The position numbers were made by a program, and so were the translations under genes. Shown in pieces: positions 1-11,682 of a stretch of DNA of 64,000 nt; within the stretch, counting starts at the first letter, position 1, and each line of letters opens with the position of its first letter. The stretch is from Brachynemurus nebulosus (Eukaryota > Arthropoda > Insecta > Neuroptera > Myrmeleontidae). The notes under the pieces are model-generated. The model saw only the letters and a list, made by a program, of their open reading frames with translations. It was not told the origin of the DNA and ran no database searches. Location of the stretch: contig JAPWDM010000005.1 of the NCBI GenBank assembly GCA_035578155.1, forward strand, positions 12,428,832 through 12,492,831. The letters run 5' to 3'.

Positions 1-945
1 TAATCCTAGTCCTTGATAACATAATTTCAGTTACCATGCGGGCGAAATCGCTGGTAAAATATGACAAGATATATCACTTTACAAGATATGGGAAATTATG
101 TCTGCAATATATTATATTATGAATGTTAAATTTATAAACATACCTTACACATAAATATCTTCATCAACTGTGACACAACATCAAGAGATTAGAGAAATAA
201 ATTAATAAGAAACATACACATACGTACTTACATACACGGTGGCACACATCAGAAAAGACACGAAATGCATAAGAAGAAAAGAATACGAAGAATTCGTACG
301 TCGCAAACTCACTCAGTATTCTATTTCGTTTTTTTTTTCACATTGAAGAGAAAATAAATAATGATCTTAACCTTCAACATTGTATCTAATTTACTATACA
401 AGACACAAAATTTAATTTCTTTTCTCTTTTTTCTCTCTTCTTGTAGCGAGGAAAAATCGTAAAGAAAATCTTATTATTTACGAAACAATTCCATAATAAT
501 TTATTTCTTTTGCCAGAATCACAATCTCTTAATATAATTTAGAAGTAAGGAAATGATGGTATGTTTTACATCTATTCTGTGCAAAATTAGTAACATATCA
601 TTTCCGGAACACTGATTTACTACTGCTGATTTCTTTTTTTTTGTTGCTGCGAACGAAAAAAACAAACGGAAAAAATGAAATTAAAAGGATGGAACGTAAT
701 TGCTCAACTAAGCATTTTTAATTTTTTTTTTGTTCTGATTTTAATTTAAAAGAGTTTCCAGTTGTATTTTGTTAATAGTATTTTTTTAACAATTTTATCG
801 TTTCCATAGTCTGTTTCACATGTAGATTCTAATTCTACATAAAAATTTTGATAATATTAGCAAAACTTTACGGAATATTTTTATACATAGATTGTTTGAA
901 TAAATTAAAAATAAATTAAGAAAATATGCAACATGTAATTTTTTT
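1..945. other. AT-rich sequence without recognisable gene
   Basis: I see only AT-rich sequence with short homopolymer runs. There is no open reading frame of note, no terminal inverted repeat pair and no RNA gene. It may be intronic or intergenic. Confidence 0.5.
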
Positions 946-976
946 AAAACACCCTAATTTAACTCACTTCCATAAA

Positions 977-1085
977 GCTTGATTTAGAAAAAAAAGAGAT
1001 TTTTTAACTTCATGACGTCATAAGTTTACTAATGTTTTTCGATACCTTGAAAACCATAAATAAAATAAAGTTGTGAATAAATGAA
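977..1085 (+). repeat. Dispersed repeat copy 1 (CATGACGTCAT-containing)
   Basis: This roughly 100-bp segment recurs as a diverged direct copy at 1861-1965 and as a diverged inverted copy at about 21545-21640. Shared landmarks in order are CTTGATTTA, a short A/T tract, TTTTTTAACTT, a TGACG core, TTTACTAA and a CCTTGAAAACCATAA-like tail. The first two copies flank the hAT insertion at 1150-1820, so they look like neighbouring units of an older tandem array. Confidence 0.5.
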
Positions 1086-1149
1086 GTCATATTTCCAAAA
1101 GGATTCATCAGAATCCAAAAACAGAATCGATATTTCGATTACCCTAATT

Positions 1150-1820
1150 CAGTGTTTTTCAACCTGTGGATCGCTACCTCCTGGGGGGTCGCGAAGCCTT
1201 TTTAAGGGGGTCATAGTTATATTAAAAATAAAATCACTCTAATTCAAAATATAATATTTAATAAAGAAAAGGTTAATTAAAAGTTAATTAATATGATAGT
1301 TACGCCTGTTTTTCGCTGACAAATTTTTCCCATCATGGATTCGTCCTTGATAGGCAGAGAATTAGATCATTTTCTAAATTTAGATCTCTGTTTGTCTTTT
1401 ATTTGAGTCATCGAAGAAAACGTCAACTCACACAGGTAAGAGGTGGAAAATGTGATCAAACACTTTAAAGCTTTTATAGTTAATTGTGGGTATTCTGTTT
1501 TTCTCTTTAACCAAAAAGTATCCAAAGTTACAGACTTGAATTCTAAGCGTAGCATTCTATAAGCATGTAGTTCCAGCAGATTTTCTTTTACGTTGGTTTC
1601 CAAACTTGGCTCGTCTGTAGCTGCCTTTAAAATATGCCTGTTACAAGTACTTAATTACGTATTTAGTCGATACCTAATTATGAAAGTAATTAATAATGAT
1701 GAACGGATTCGGTATTTATAACATAAAAAAATAAAAGATATAAATAGTGACGGATAGGGGGTCGCGAAATATTTTTCCATACTAGGGAGATCGCGCCATG
1801 TAAAAGGTTGAAAAACACTG
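1150..1820 (-). mobile_element. Broken hAT-superfamily DNA transposon
   Basis: The left end begins CAGTGTTTTTCAACC and the right end is its reverse complement (GGTTGAAAAACACTG), giving an inverted repeat of at least 15 bp. The element is flanked by CCCTAATT (1142-1149) and CCATAATT (1821-1828), which match at 7 of 8 positions. An 8-bp duplication is the hAT signature. The interior retains only the C-terminal part of a transposase on the minus strand. At 671 bp it is far shorter than an autonomous hAT, so it is an internally deleted, non-autonomous copy. Confidence 0.88.
1290..1640 (-). pseudogene. hAT transposase C-terminal dimerisation-domain remnant
   Basis: The minus-strand reading frame contains TFWLKRKTEYPQLTIKAL followed by FSTSYLCELTFSSMTQIK. 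I recognise this as the hAT C-terminal dimerisation region (FW...YP.L...A...L.F..TY.CE..FS....IK...R), as found in ZBED5/SCAND3-like domesticated relatives. The frame is interrupted by an in-frame TGA at 1367-1369, right after the SKFRK segment. It then stays open, with residues resembling the usual hAT tail (KDESMMGKICQRK). The upstream DDE catalytic core and the BED zinc finger are absent. It is a dead fragment inside the 1150-1820 element, not a host gene. Confidence 0.8.
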
Positions 1821-1860
1821 CCATAATTCATTCAGTCATCCTAACTAAATCAATACTATA

Positions 1861-1965
1861 AATCTTGATTTAAGAGAAAAGATGTTTTATTTAAATTTCA
1901 TGACGTCGTCAATTTAACTAAATTTTGTAGTACCTTAAAAACCATAAGTGAAATGACCTAGAATG
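1861..1965 (+). repeat. Dispersed repeat copy 2
   Basis: Diverged direct copy of the 977-1085 repeat. It shares CTTGATTTA, TTCATGACGTC, TTTAACTAA and CCTTAAAAACCATAA-like segments in the same order and spacing. It lies just right of the hAT insertion. Confidence 0.5.
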
Positions 1966-1969
1966 ATGA

Positions 1970-2840
1970 AACTGAAAGTGAGTTCTAGGTTTTCGAAGTC
2001 GTTCGTTAATGTTAAAAAAAGTCACCCCTTTAATTTGCGAACTGGATCCGCACCTGCTTCATTATACAGTATCCTGCGTAACATAGCGAATTTGCCGTTT
2101 CGGCAATTAAAAATCTTTGAAACGTATAGAATGATGGCTCAAAGACCTATCTGATATGATTCTTTCCGCTTTTTACGATGGTGTAATAAAAATTTCGAAA
2201 GCTTTTAACTTTTGAACATTCCTTTTTAATTTTCTTCCAAAACCTGTTTACTTTGAACAATGGTTTAGAAACCCATCCTATGTAATTTTTCCCACTTATT
2301 CGGATAGCATGGGAAAAATTTAGATCTGATCTTTCGTGACAAGAAATTCCCCCAAAAACGTATTCTGGGCATCGAATGCATTTGTCTGAAAAGTTGGTCT
2401 AAGAGTTTAGGATGCTTAAAGTTTTCTCGAAACAGCGAAACCATGATAGCGACTATAACAGTTGAATATTCCTTTTGAAAGTTCACTAAAAGTGAAGAAT
2501 TTTAGTGTGAGGAAAATATATCTCGATTTGCGTTTAAATATGGGTCATCGTTGGATATAGCGATTAATTAAAATTTTTATATCGCCAATATTTAAGGAAA
2601 GGTAACGCATTATTTTTATCAGCATGTCTGATTTTAAATATGCAGAAATATATACGTGTCGTTTTTACAGTTCCCACATTAGGGCTCAAGTTTATTTTAC
2701 AAATAATTTTATGCCAGCTTTACTCTAACCTAATAAATATGTAAGTTATTGAAAATAACAGTGTATATGTATACCATGTATACAGATATCAAATAAAACA
2801 TTATGTACATAAGATAAATGTTTCAGATTAAATTTTGAGG
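1970..2840. other. AT-rich sequence, nothing recognised
   Basis: Short open frames exist here (for example 2265-2486 on the minus strand), but none shows a family motif, splice signals or coding-like composition that I trust. No inverted repeat pair was found. Confidence 0.4.
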
Positions 2841-3540
2841 GTGAAACGTTCCTTGTTCCTTGTTCTCCAGTTCGCTGTTGTAACTTGTAGCACTGTTAGT
2901 TGTGCTGCCGCGTTGTACCGCGCCACGCCGCACCTAAAGTTTTGTACTATGTGCCTTGGTTACCATCAGATCATTTGATCTTAACATTTTCTTCATCTTC
3001 GCACACACACACACACACACACGACCATTACCACCATTGAATTTAACATAACCGCATCACATTCCAGCATAATACGAAGTTAGGCTCCGTTAGTTTTAAG
3101 TCTATCTGTCCAAATGTCAGTCAACTCATTAACTCTAAAACTCTCTAAATTGTAACTGTACGGCAAAAGCTATAACAATATTCATGTACGTACCTACTAT
3201 ACGGTATCCATCTTTACGACAACGGCAGTTTATCTCGTCTTACAATCTACACACATATCCATCCACCCACAAGGAGTAAAGAACGGCTCCCATCTAAGTA
3301 CATATTTACCATCAAACCCCATTTCCAAGTTCCCGACAACCATCGCCATTATATACACAATCTGTCCCGTTTCGTTACGTCCTTTTACTTACAAAACCAT
3401 CAACGTTTCTTGTGCGTTTATCCCTAAATACTTGGCAATATGGTCGGATATCATTTGTCATAGACTGTATTAAAACCGTTGATTATGTACATAAATAGAT
3501 GATACACATTATTTCAAAATTTTTTCTTCGGACTTGGGGT
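2841..3540. other. Less AT-rich stretch with (AC)n microsatellite
   Basis: About 700 bp with visibly more C and G than its surroundings, including CCGCGTTGTACCGCGCC-type sequence near 2910-2930. A (CA)10 microsatellite lies at about 3003-3022. No open frame of useful length, no transposon ends and no RNA gene are visible. It could be conserved non-coding or UTR-like sequence, but nothing here proves that. Confidence 0.35.
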
Positions 3541-3554
3541 TATTTGAACATTTA

Positions 3555-3905
3555 TTTCAAACTTATTACAAACTGTTTATAATTGGAATTAACTCATACG
3601 ATAATTTTATTTTAAGTATGAAGGTTTCTATGGAATACAAAATCGATTATTCAAAAAAAAATTTTCAAACTATTTGTTTGTAAGCAAAAAGTTGTCATAA
3701 TCTTATTATAAACTTTTTATAATCTGAAATAACCCATACGATAAATGTAATCCAGAGTGAAGGTTCCTGTGGGATACAAAACCGAATGACAAGCTAAGCC
3801 GAATTGGATGAAATTAATTACTTAAAATCATTATTTATTTTAAATTAATACATAAAACAATTTGATCCAGTTTGCAAGTTCCTGTGGGATACAAAATTAC
3901 TTATA
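3555..3905 (+). repeat. Degenerate tandem repeat, about 140-bp unit
   Basis: Two long units (starting near 3562 and 3701) share TTATTA.AAACT.TTTATAAT..GAA followed by CATACGATAA, and each carries a GAAGGTT(C/T)CT(A/G)TGG(G/A)ATACAAAA block. A third, shorter unit near 3819-3905 repeats GTTCCTGTGGGATACAAAA. The origin is unknown. Confidence 0.55.
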
Positions 3906-4852
3906 GTCACATCGTAATGACTCAATCGTAGTAAATCGGAATCAACCAAAAATCGATACAAATTTAAAATAACCTTTCACCATTATAGATTATAATCTTC
4001 AACGTGTTTTCACGGAAAAATCTGATCTATTGCGCATACACTGTAGATACTGCACAGTTGAGGAATTTTCTGTGATCTCTTGTGATTCTGTAGGTACTGT
4101 ACACTATACTTTCTAGATGTAATCAACTACTAAAATTTAGTTAAGAATTTGATAAGTACTTGCTAAAACTTTTATAAAATTTTACCAGTTCTACAACTAA
4201 TAATAACTTGATAACATTCACTTATTAATAAATATTTAACAAGTGATAGCTTTAATAGTAAACTATCAGAAATGCACTCGACGATAGCCCTATAAATTTT
4301 AACAAATTTTGTGCTTAGCTTACGTAAACGAAACCGAACTATGACACTGTTATATAAGAGGGTTCATTCATCATCATATTTTTTCTTTAGGACACAGTGT
4401 AGCAGACTTTTTTAAACGGCAAGCAATAACCTTAATCTGTTTGATTGGTAATCTTGGCTTTTTTCAGTGTGTAAATAATCGTGAAATTATAATGCTTAAT
4501 CCATTGGTAATAATTTTGGATTAGTTTTATTATGACAGATTTATTCCTTTTTTTCCTTTCTGCTGCTTCTGGTGCTACGTTACTACCAAACATTAATTTC
4601 GTCATTCGTTTCCTGATTGTACAATCATTATCTGTCATGAAAGTCATTTTGTCGTATTATTTGAATATTTATCTTCATTAAATCCTTAAAAATTCTTCCT
4701 TTGATATAATAATACTGGTGGAGACTGTTCTCTTTTTCTCTGGTTTAAAAAAAAATTCAAACATTCCATTGATAGTTTAAATTTATGTTGAAATATGTTT
4801 TTTGGTTGGAGTACAGTTGATCATAAGTGAGAGTAAAGTAGATAAATATTTT
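3906..4852. other. AT-rich sequence, nothing recognised
   Basis: No coding, RNA or transposon feature could be supported in this interval. Confidence 0.4.
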
Positions 4853-4854
4853 TA

Positions 4855-5798
4855 GGGGAGAAGTGGTATGAAAGGCACACGTATTGAAAGGAACAATTCA
4901 AATTACGCGCTAAATACAAATCCCGCCAAATCAAACGTATTTGTGTTGTGTGGCAGCACCAATGCAGATATGTTTGTTCCTGACTTCAAGCCTCTGTTAT
5001 TTAAAACATGGTAATGCTGTGCTTGTAAATTTTTTTTTGTTCGAAAGTAATTTTTTTAAAATTTTTCGGAACTTTTTTTTGATATACTGTAAGTATTTTT
5101 TGAAATGTTTGTAATTACATATATACAGTTAGTTATTCTTTTAACTAGAGGAAAACAACAGATAAAGGTTAAATTTTTATTTTGGGTGTGATATTTATGA
5201 AATGGACAGAGCAAACAGTTATGAAAGGGACTACCTTTAAGACTAGTGATTTCGAATTAGTTTTATTTGAATATCCACATGTCACAATTTTTCCTCTATT
5301 ATCGTGTTTTTTTAGTGTCAACAATAAATTTTTTTAAACTTTCTTCTCCTTCTCTAAAAATTTCGAACAAAAATAATCAAATGAAAAACAATGATTTTAA
5401 TTATCGATTACTAAAACCACGCAATTAATAATCATCGGTTATTGAAATTATTTAGTTATTTCCATTATTGAATCAAATTTATTAATATGCAAGTTCAGTA
5501 AGAGGACCTGCGCAATAGTATGAGCCGTATGTCTTATATAAATAAGGTGGAAATTTGAACAACATGAATGATATTTAGTATTGTCCCTTTCAATACAGTT
5601 TATTGATGAAACAAAATGCACTTTTTTAAAAACTGAGAAAAATTACAACTAATAACAAGGAAATGTTTACTATTGGATTTTGTTTCGATAGTAAGATAAC
5701 TGAAGTTTCTAACTCCGTTCGTAACTATTTAGTTTGTTATCTCCTTTATTTACTAGAACGCTTAAAACAAAAACGTCCCTTTCATGTCACTTCTCCCC
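4855..5798. mobile_element. TA-flanked pogo-like MITE with subterminal motif copies
   Basis: The ends are inverted repeats of about 27 bp: GGGGAGAAGTGGTATGAAAG on the left and, read inward from the right end, GGGGAGAAGTGACATGAAAG. The flanking dinucleotides are TA on both sides (4853-4854 and 5799-5800), as for the Tc1/mariner-pogo group. The interior repeats a TGAAAGG(G/A)AC-type motif in both orientations near each end. No transposase is encoded, so it would depend on an enzyme supplied in trans. Assignment to pogo rather than another Tc1/mariner lineage is inferred from similarity of layout to the 16009-19427 element. Confidence 0.8.
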
Positions 5799-5800
5799 TA

Positions 5801-6510
5801 TTTTTTTTTTTTTTTTTTTGTTTCAGATCACTACAAATGCAGATATGCTCCCAATATTCATACACTTTTTTCAAGAAATATAAAATTTACTAAAACAAAA
5901 TAATTTTAGCTACAATTTAAAATTAAAAAGACAATCAAGGTTATATTTGATTTCGTTACAACAGAAAATAGTTCAAAATTTTAAGCGTCACACAGCAATA
6001 CTGCGTTCATTATGGAAGTAAACCTAAACAAGAAGGCATACCCTTGCGAAAGTATTTAAGTATTCTGATATAAAAAAATTAAAAAAAAAGTTCTTTTTTA
6101 AAGGATTTTTTTTTCTTTGTATTCTCCTCCATGTTAAAAATTTATATTTTTTATATAAAAATGAAATTATTTAAAAATATTACAATATCATACACATATA
6201 TTATGAGGAGAAAACGTTGCATTTTTTTCCGCTAAGTTAATCACCACCCTTAGGATATACGTATGTAAAAAAAAATTTCTTTATTTGTTAAAAAAATATG
6301 CATATTTCATATTTGTTAAATCGAAATTCTTCCACATTGATAATCAAAGAAATTTAAACCAGTACTCTATAGTATTTCATTGCAGACATTAAGTTTTCTT
6401 CTACCATTATCACGTAATCTAAACTTCATATATTATTATAATAAAAGTTCACATTTCTCAATATGGTCGATATAGTTTTCGTTTCCATAAACAAATTAAT
6501 TTTATCTATA
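5801..6510. other. AT-rich sequence, nothing recognised
   Basis: It begins with a poly(T) run directly after the preceding transposon. No feature beyond AT-rich sequence is visible. Confidence 0.4.
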
Positions 6511-6512
6511 TA

Positions 6513-6969
6513 CCATGTGAGTTTTTTGAGAGTTGCCATTTCTATTACAACCAAATTTTTATTATAGAAATGGTACTAGAAAAGGTTCTTTTCTTGGATG
6601 TAATTGAAATGTAACCAAGAAAAACACTATCGGTAGAAGTAGCCTCAAGTACATATGCATATTTTTATCGCCTAACTGAAAAATTAAAGAAAAATTAAAA
6701 AATTAAACTTGGGTAAAAAAATTTTTTTGCTCATTTATGTTGTTAATTAATGCATTAGATCAGTTTTATCGAAAAAATAATATATAATCCCATTTAAAAA
6801 TCTATAAGTTTGTATCATAGCTCGAAAACCATAAGAGCTATAAAGCTCTTGACTATGGCAATCGGTTGCCCCTGTCGATATCTACATTTCTTATTATTTT
6901 GAACAATTTTTCGATTAAATCAAAGGTTTGGCTGTAATAAAAATGGCAACTCTCGAAAAACTCACACAG
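6513..6969. mobile_element. TA-flanked MITE (copy 1), 457 bp
   Basis: Terminal inverted repeats of about 43 bp pair the left end (GTGAGTTTTTTGAGAGTTGC...) with the right end (read inward GTGAGTTTTTCGAGAGTTGC...), with few mismatches. TA dinucleotides flank both sides (6511-6512 and 6970-6971), consistent with a Tc1/mariner-type MITE. There is no coding capacity. A second copy in the opposite orientation occupies about 47913-48303. Confidence 0.85.
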
Positions 6970-6971
6970 TA

Positions 6972-8275
6972 TATAAAAATGAATACTTTTGTTTGTCCCG
7001 TATGCGTTCGTATATCAATAATTCCAGTGCAATGAAACTTTGACAAATTATTGTGCGCACACTCGCGAAGGTTTCTAAGTTGGTATAGTTATTTTATAAT
7101 AGATGGCGCGCGAGTCATTTCAACAAATATGTATACATAATTCATATAGTTTATTACGATGAGACTTTGGTGAGTTATTGTGCATATGTCAGCGAAGGTT
7201 TCTATCAGTGTGTATCAATGAAGAAGTTATGCTCCTAGATACGCTCAAAACCCGACCAACTAGTACTTTGTAATAAATAATTATTATTAAATTACATAAT
7301 TCATAATAAAATTTAACTTTTTTTGAAAAAAAACTGCATATTTTTGAGAAAATAAATAGTAGTTATTTTATTTCAAGTACGTATGTATACAAATTATGTC
7401 TTGCAATAAAAGTGGTCCTGTTTATTGAATAATATATGTACCTACAGCACATTATATTCCTCATACCATACCCTCTAGATGCTCCAATGAAATAGCCAAA
7501 ACACTAACTTTACGCTTCGTCTATAGTACTATAATATAATAGTGTTCATTGATCTGTGATTTTATTCGGTAAATTGTGTTACCGTATTACAAAGCAACTT
7601 ATAATTTTAAGGCTTTTTAAAAATTTTGGAAAGTATACATTTTGTGATGTTTTTTTTACAGTGTAGAAATATTTTTCTCCACACGGCAACTGTCTCCTAT
7701 CGTAGATTCCCATACACTATTTGACTACCTAAAATACCTATAAATACGTTCAGACATATACACAAATACGGTGATTCAGAGAGATATTATCATATAATAA
7801 TAACAAAGTATCTAGATACAGTGATAACACAATATCACTGATGTCAGTCAGAATGACTTGATGCCACCACACTAATTTTATATATTAGAGAAGAATATAT
7901 GATAATGAAGTAATAATGTCGTAGTAAATAATATAAAACATTGTATGAGTTGTATATTTGGGTTGTATCTATACCTACCCGCTGCCATATTAGATGAACA
8001 TACGTATACATACAGTTGTATCATACATATTATGTAACTTACTTATTAGCGACGATGACAATTGTGTTACATTATGTCTATTACTGTTCATATTACTAGA
8101 AATGAATAATTTGACATTGTTATTCTGATATTTATAAGCGTGTCGCTGTGCATACGTATGTAGGTTTAATATTTATGAAACATTGCAAATATAATGTGGG
8201 ATTTTGTATTTTAAAGATACATTCTTGGTAGACTTTAATTTTCTTGATTTTGAAATTTAAAACAATAACTTAAAG
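6972..8275. other. AT-rich sequence with a 52-bp spaced repeat
   Basis: The only structure seen is a degenerate direct repeat of about 50 bp at 7030-7078 and 7154-7204. Both copies end TTATTGTGC followed by GCGAAGGTTTCTA. The rest is AT-rich without a supported gene. Confidence 0.45.
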
Positions 8276-8280
8276 CACAA

Positions 8281-8380
8281 CCCTTAATCTAACCTAAGTA
8301 AAATTGCTATATGTTTAACGATTATTGTTTATGTTTTACCGTTAAGCGTTACCTAATGTTGAACTCATTCTAACTTAAGG
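8281..8380 (+). repeat. Left copy of ~100-bp direct repeat flanking a TTAA element
   Basis: It begins CCCTTAATCTAACCTAAG and ends CATTCTAACTTAA. The same sequence, with only a handful of differences, appears at 8983-9080. The two copies bracket the TTAA-flanked element between them. Confidence 0.8.
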
Positions 8381-8700
8381 GGAGGTTTACTTGAGAGTCG
8401 TTAAAAAAAATCGATTTTTTTTTTTTTTGCAGAAATTGGTAGCTAATTATGTATGTATAGAATATGTTCCAAAAGTGATTTTGCTGAAAGTAATTTAAAG
8501 AAAGGTTTACTTGAGATTTGATTTTTTGCCGAAATTGATAGAAAATTATGTGCAGAATATGTTCCCAAGGTGATTTTACTGAAAATAATTTGAAAACAAG
8601 ATTCTTGCACATTAACCGAATCCAGCTTTCTATTAAAAAAATCAAAAAACGTAGTTCACGCAATAATGAGTATTAAATATAAAATTTTGAAAATAAGTTT

Positions 8701-8757
<57 letters not shown>

Positions 8758-8982
8758 CTCGGAACTACATTTTTGGAACTGGGGGACCCAATAACTCAAA
8801 ATCTATTCGATGGATCCTTTCGATGGACACTTTTTTTTACTTTTCCTTGAAAAATTTTTTTTGTGTAGTTTAATACTTAATAAATATGTGCAAAAAAATT
8901 TGAAATTGATATTTACTTCCGTTCTTGAGAAAAAAATTCTAGAAGAATACATTATTTTTAAGGACTTGGGAGTAAACTCCCC
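8381..8982. mobile_element. TTAA-flanked element with GGGGAG termini and internal (TA)n
   Basis: The left end reads GGGGAGGTTTACTTGAGAG and the right end, read inward, GGGGAGTTTACTCCCAAG, so the ends are short imperfect inverted repeats. TTAA lies immediately outside both ends, the target used by piggyBac-type elements. The left half is an internal tandem duplication of about 100-120 bp (units from about 8386 and 8507), each with GAAATTG(G/A)TAG and GAATATGTTCC. A (TA)n tract spans about 8704-8755. No transposase is encoded. The termini are not canonical piggyBac ends, so the superfamily is uncertain. Confidence 0.65.
8704..8755. repeat. (TA)n microsatellite
   Basis: About 50 bp of uninterrupted TA dinucleotides inside the TTAA-flanked element. 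Confidence 0.95.
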
Positions 8983-9080
8983 TTAATCTAACCTAAGTAA
9001 AATTACTATATGTTTAACGATTATTGTTTATGTTTTACCTTTAAGCCTTACCTAATGTTGAACTCATTCTAACTTAATGT
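8983..9080 (+). repeat. Right copy of ~100-bp direct repeat
   Basis: Near-identical partner of 8281-8380, from CCTTAATCTAACC through CATTCTAACTTAA. Differences are single-base (for example GCTATATG versus ACTATATG, and CCGTTAAGCG versus CCTTTAAGCC). Confidence 0.8.
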
Positions 9081-9084
9081 TTTA

Positions 9085-9478
9085 TTCTACTTTTACTCTA
9101 CTATCTTTTACTTATATTTTTAATATGCTAACTTAGGTACCGTAAAAGGAGACAACATTGTCTAAATTTTCAATTCAAATCTGAATAAAATGAAAATGAA
9201 ATTAATTATGTTTAACTGTTTTAATGAAGTAAAATCATAAAATAAACTTTATACTTTGTAATAGTTTTGATGAATGTTGCATTAGTCTAACTTCTTTTGT
9301 TTTAGAAGCTATCCCACCATATTAGGTTAAGTTGATTAAAATTTCATGGCTTAAAATTTTTTTTACAATATATTATAAAATTTTAATATTATTAACACAA
9401 ACTGTGGTACGGTAAAGTTATCTTCAATTAACAAAGTTGTATACTTTTACGGTAGTAAAATAAAGTAAAGTCAAGATT
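9085..9478. other. AT-rich sequence, nothing recognised
   Basis: No supported feature. Confidence 0.4.
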
Positions 9479-9680
9479 TTTAACCGACTTCAAAAACAAG
9501 GAAGATTTCAATTCAACACGTATGTCTTTTTATTTTTTATGTATGTACACCAATTTCTCCCACATTTCTGGGCCAATTTACGCCATTCTTTTTTTGGTTA
9601 GTAGATAAAGCTCTCCAGGTGGTCCCATAAAAATTTTATTAACATTTGTTGAGTAATTTTTTAACCATCTTCAATAACAT
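9479..9680. repeat. Dispersed repeat beginning TTAACCGACTTCAAAAA
   Basis: The segment opens with TTAACCGACTTCAAAAACAA and continues with a short motif GTGGTCCCATAAAAATTT. From general knowledge this resembles an anonymous repeat that is widespread in insect genomes. An inverted partner (TTTTTGAAGTCGGTTTTTTAA) lies at about 10757-10777, so the two may bound one larger, decayed element. Confidence 0.45.
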
Positions 9681-9757
9681 GAATAATTATAGCAATTTTA
9701 AAATTTGTATAATAATTATGCAAAATTATTTACTTTAAAAACTATAGTAACATATTA

Positions 9758-9884
9758 GCGAATTTCCAGAATGGAATTCAGCTATTACAGCCACTGTCAT
9801 AGCGCAACCTGAGCCCGGGAACATGGCAGAAATTTGTTTTGAGGTCCCTAGAAACCGAAAATAATATTCGCTAAAATTTATATA

Positions 9885-9938
<54 letters not shown>

Positions 9939-9964
9939 TACATATATATATATACATCGTGCGG

Positions 9965-10006
<42 letters not shown>

Positions 10007-10332
10007 CCGCACGATAACTCTCGAACGGAATGTCCTAGGTTTACGAAATTTGGTGAAAATATTGGAAGTTCCAGACCATTGGACGAGTTCGTTAACCAGA
10101 CACGTCGGATGCCAGGAACATGGTGTTTGTTCTTGCAAAAAATTAGTTTTTTGCCAAAATTTCCACTTAACCAACAATTTTTTCGAAATTTTTTTACACC
10201 GTTTAAAAGAGGAGAAAAAATTACATAAAAAAGGTCTTTAAACTATTGTTCTATGTCAACTAGTTTCCGAGAAAAACTAACTTTTATAAACGGAAATTCA
10301 CTATGTTATGCAGGATGCTACGACAGGAGTAT
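9758..10332. repeat. Repeat family R, copy 1, with internal (TA)n
   Basis: The copy starts GCGAATTTCCAGAATGGAAT and ends near GTTATGCAGGATGCTACGAC. In order it has a left block (to about 9880), two (TA)n tracts and a right block of about 320 bp. Copy 2 (13499-14168) has the same order; partial copies lie at 14288-14490 and 25740-26020. The two TA tracts here are separated by a GTGCGGAC stem whose inverse follows the second tract. No coding capacity or clear inverted termini are visible, so the class is undetermined. Confidence 0.75.
9879..10001. repeat. (TA)n tracts forming a palindrome
   Basis: Two TA-rich tracts surround ATCGTGCGGACATAC (about 9956-9970). Its near inverse, GTATATCCGCACGAT, follows at about 10000-10014. 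The whole can fold into a long AT-rich hairpin. Open frames read through here consist of Tyr-Ile repeats and are not genes. Confidence 0.85.
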
Positions 10333-10654
10333 TTTAAATTTATGTTGATCTAATTATTCTAAAAATAAATTTCTGACAATAACTAATTTGAAAATTCTTT
10401 AATGCCTTGAAAAGTTGGTTGATATTCAATGATTTTTATTTTCCTAGTATGTATAATTATTACTTTGGATACTATTTCTGTTCCAAATTTCAAAGCAGTC
10501 AGTGAGTATCCAAAATTATCATTTTTGGACAATGAAATTTTTAAAACTATTCCAGCTAAACGTATGAAATTTGGAATACTTCCTCTTTTAAGCAATTGTT
10601 ACTGTAAAGACTAATAAGCATTGCCACTAAAAGGTATGAAATAAAACCTTTTTT

Positions 10655-10777
10655 AAAAAAACTGACTTCAAAAAGTAAAAAATAATTAATAGCACGAATT
10701 TTGAAGTCAGGTCGGGCGCGTAGTATAAAAAAATGTAGACCTTGAAGAATTCATGAATTTTTGAAGTCGGTTTTTTA
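10655..10777. repeat. Inverted repeat with ACTTCAAAAA / TTTTTGAAGT arms
   Basis: ACTGACTTCAAAAAG at about 10669-10683 and TTTTTGAAGTCGGTTTTTTAA at about 10757-10777 are inverted relative to each other. A third TTTTGAAGTCAG lies between them. The right arm is also the inverse of the repeat start at 9479. Confidence 0.5.
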
Positions 10778-10779
10778 AA

Positions 10780-11640
10780 GAAGCTTTTTCTTATATAAAT
10801 TTCCTCTTGTAAATAATCCACTATCATTTAGTAAAAATTATAAAACCAATTACCTTATCATTTTACCAAATTTTGATGTTTTGACATAATTACATTATGT
10901 TTAGCAGATAGGAAAATGTGAAAAAGTTAATAAACTCATTTATTATCAACAACAACAACAACAACAGCCACCAACAACCACCACCGCACCTTGGCAACCA
11001 AACCATGGTAGCGATGGCAAACAGTTCAGGCAATTCGAATAGACAACATACAAACACACATTTACATAAAATGGATGTTTGATATCAGAAGAAAGTTTTG
11101 CCAAGCTATTTAATTGTGTTTTAATTATTATTTGAATCGATGTGTTTTTTGATTAAAAGTTGTTAGATTAAAATTTAACAACTTTTAATTTATGATTATG
11201 ACATAAATATTTATCATATTAAAATGACAAAATTATTATTAACAAATTTTTCGTATAGAGGATTAAGTTCATACTGTTGTATATATTATCACACCATACT
11301 ATACAGAATAATGATTAACCTAGATAACAACAGTCAAGACGTTTAATTAAAACACTAGAAATAAATATGTTGTATCATAAAATGTGCATAAATGAAATGT
11401 AATTGTGTTTGTTTGAAATTAGTTTTATCGTATAAATAATTATTAGATATACACGTTCTGTTTCTTAATTGCATCAAGTATTCCACGCTCACATGTTACT
11501 CAAAATTTACTCAAATTTTATGTCGTTATAATATGGTGCATTTTATTATATGTTGTATTTTGAGACAAATTTTGTTAGTGTTTTAAGTAATATTACTCAA
11601 ATATTGAGATAATGGATCCCAGTTTGCTTTGCCAGATACC
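10780..11640. other. AT-rich sequence with short (CAA)n tract
   Basis: A CAA-type trinucleotide tract lies at about 10949-10968, followed by a CA-rich, somewhat GC-richer patch to about 11030. Otherwise nothing was recognised. Confidence 0.45.
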
Positions 11641-11682
11641 GTAACTAATATAAATTCCTGTCTTGCTTTCATACTCTAATAG

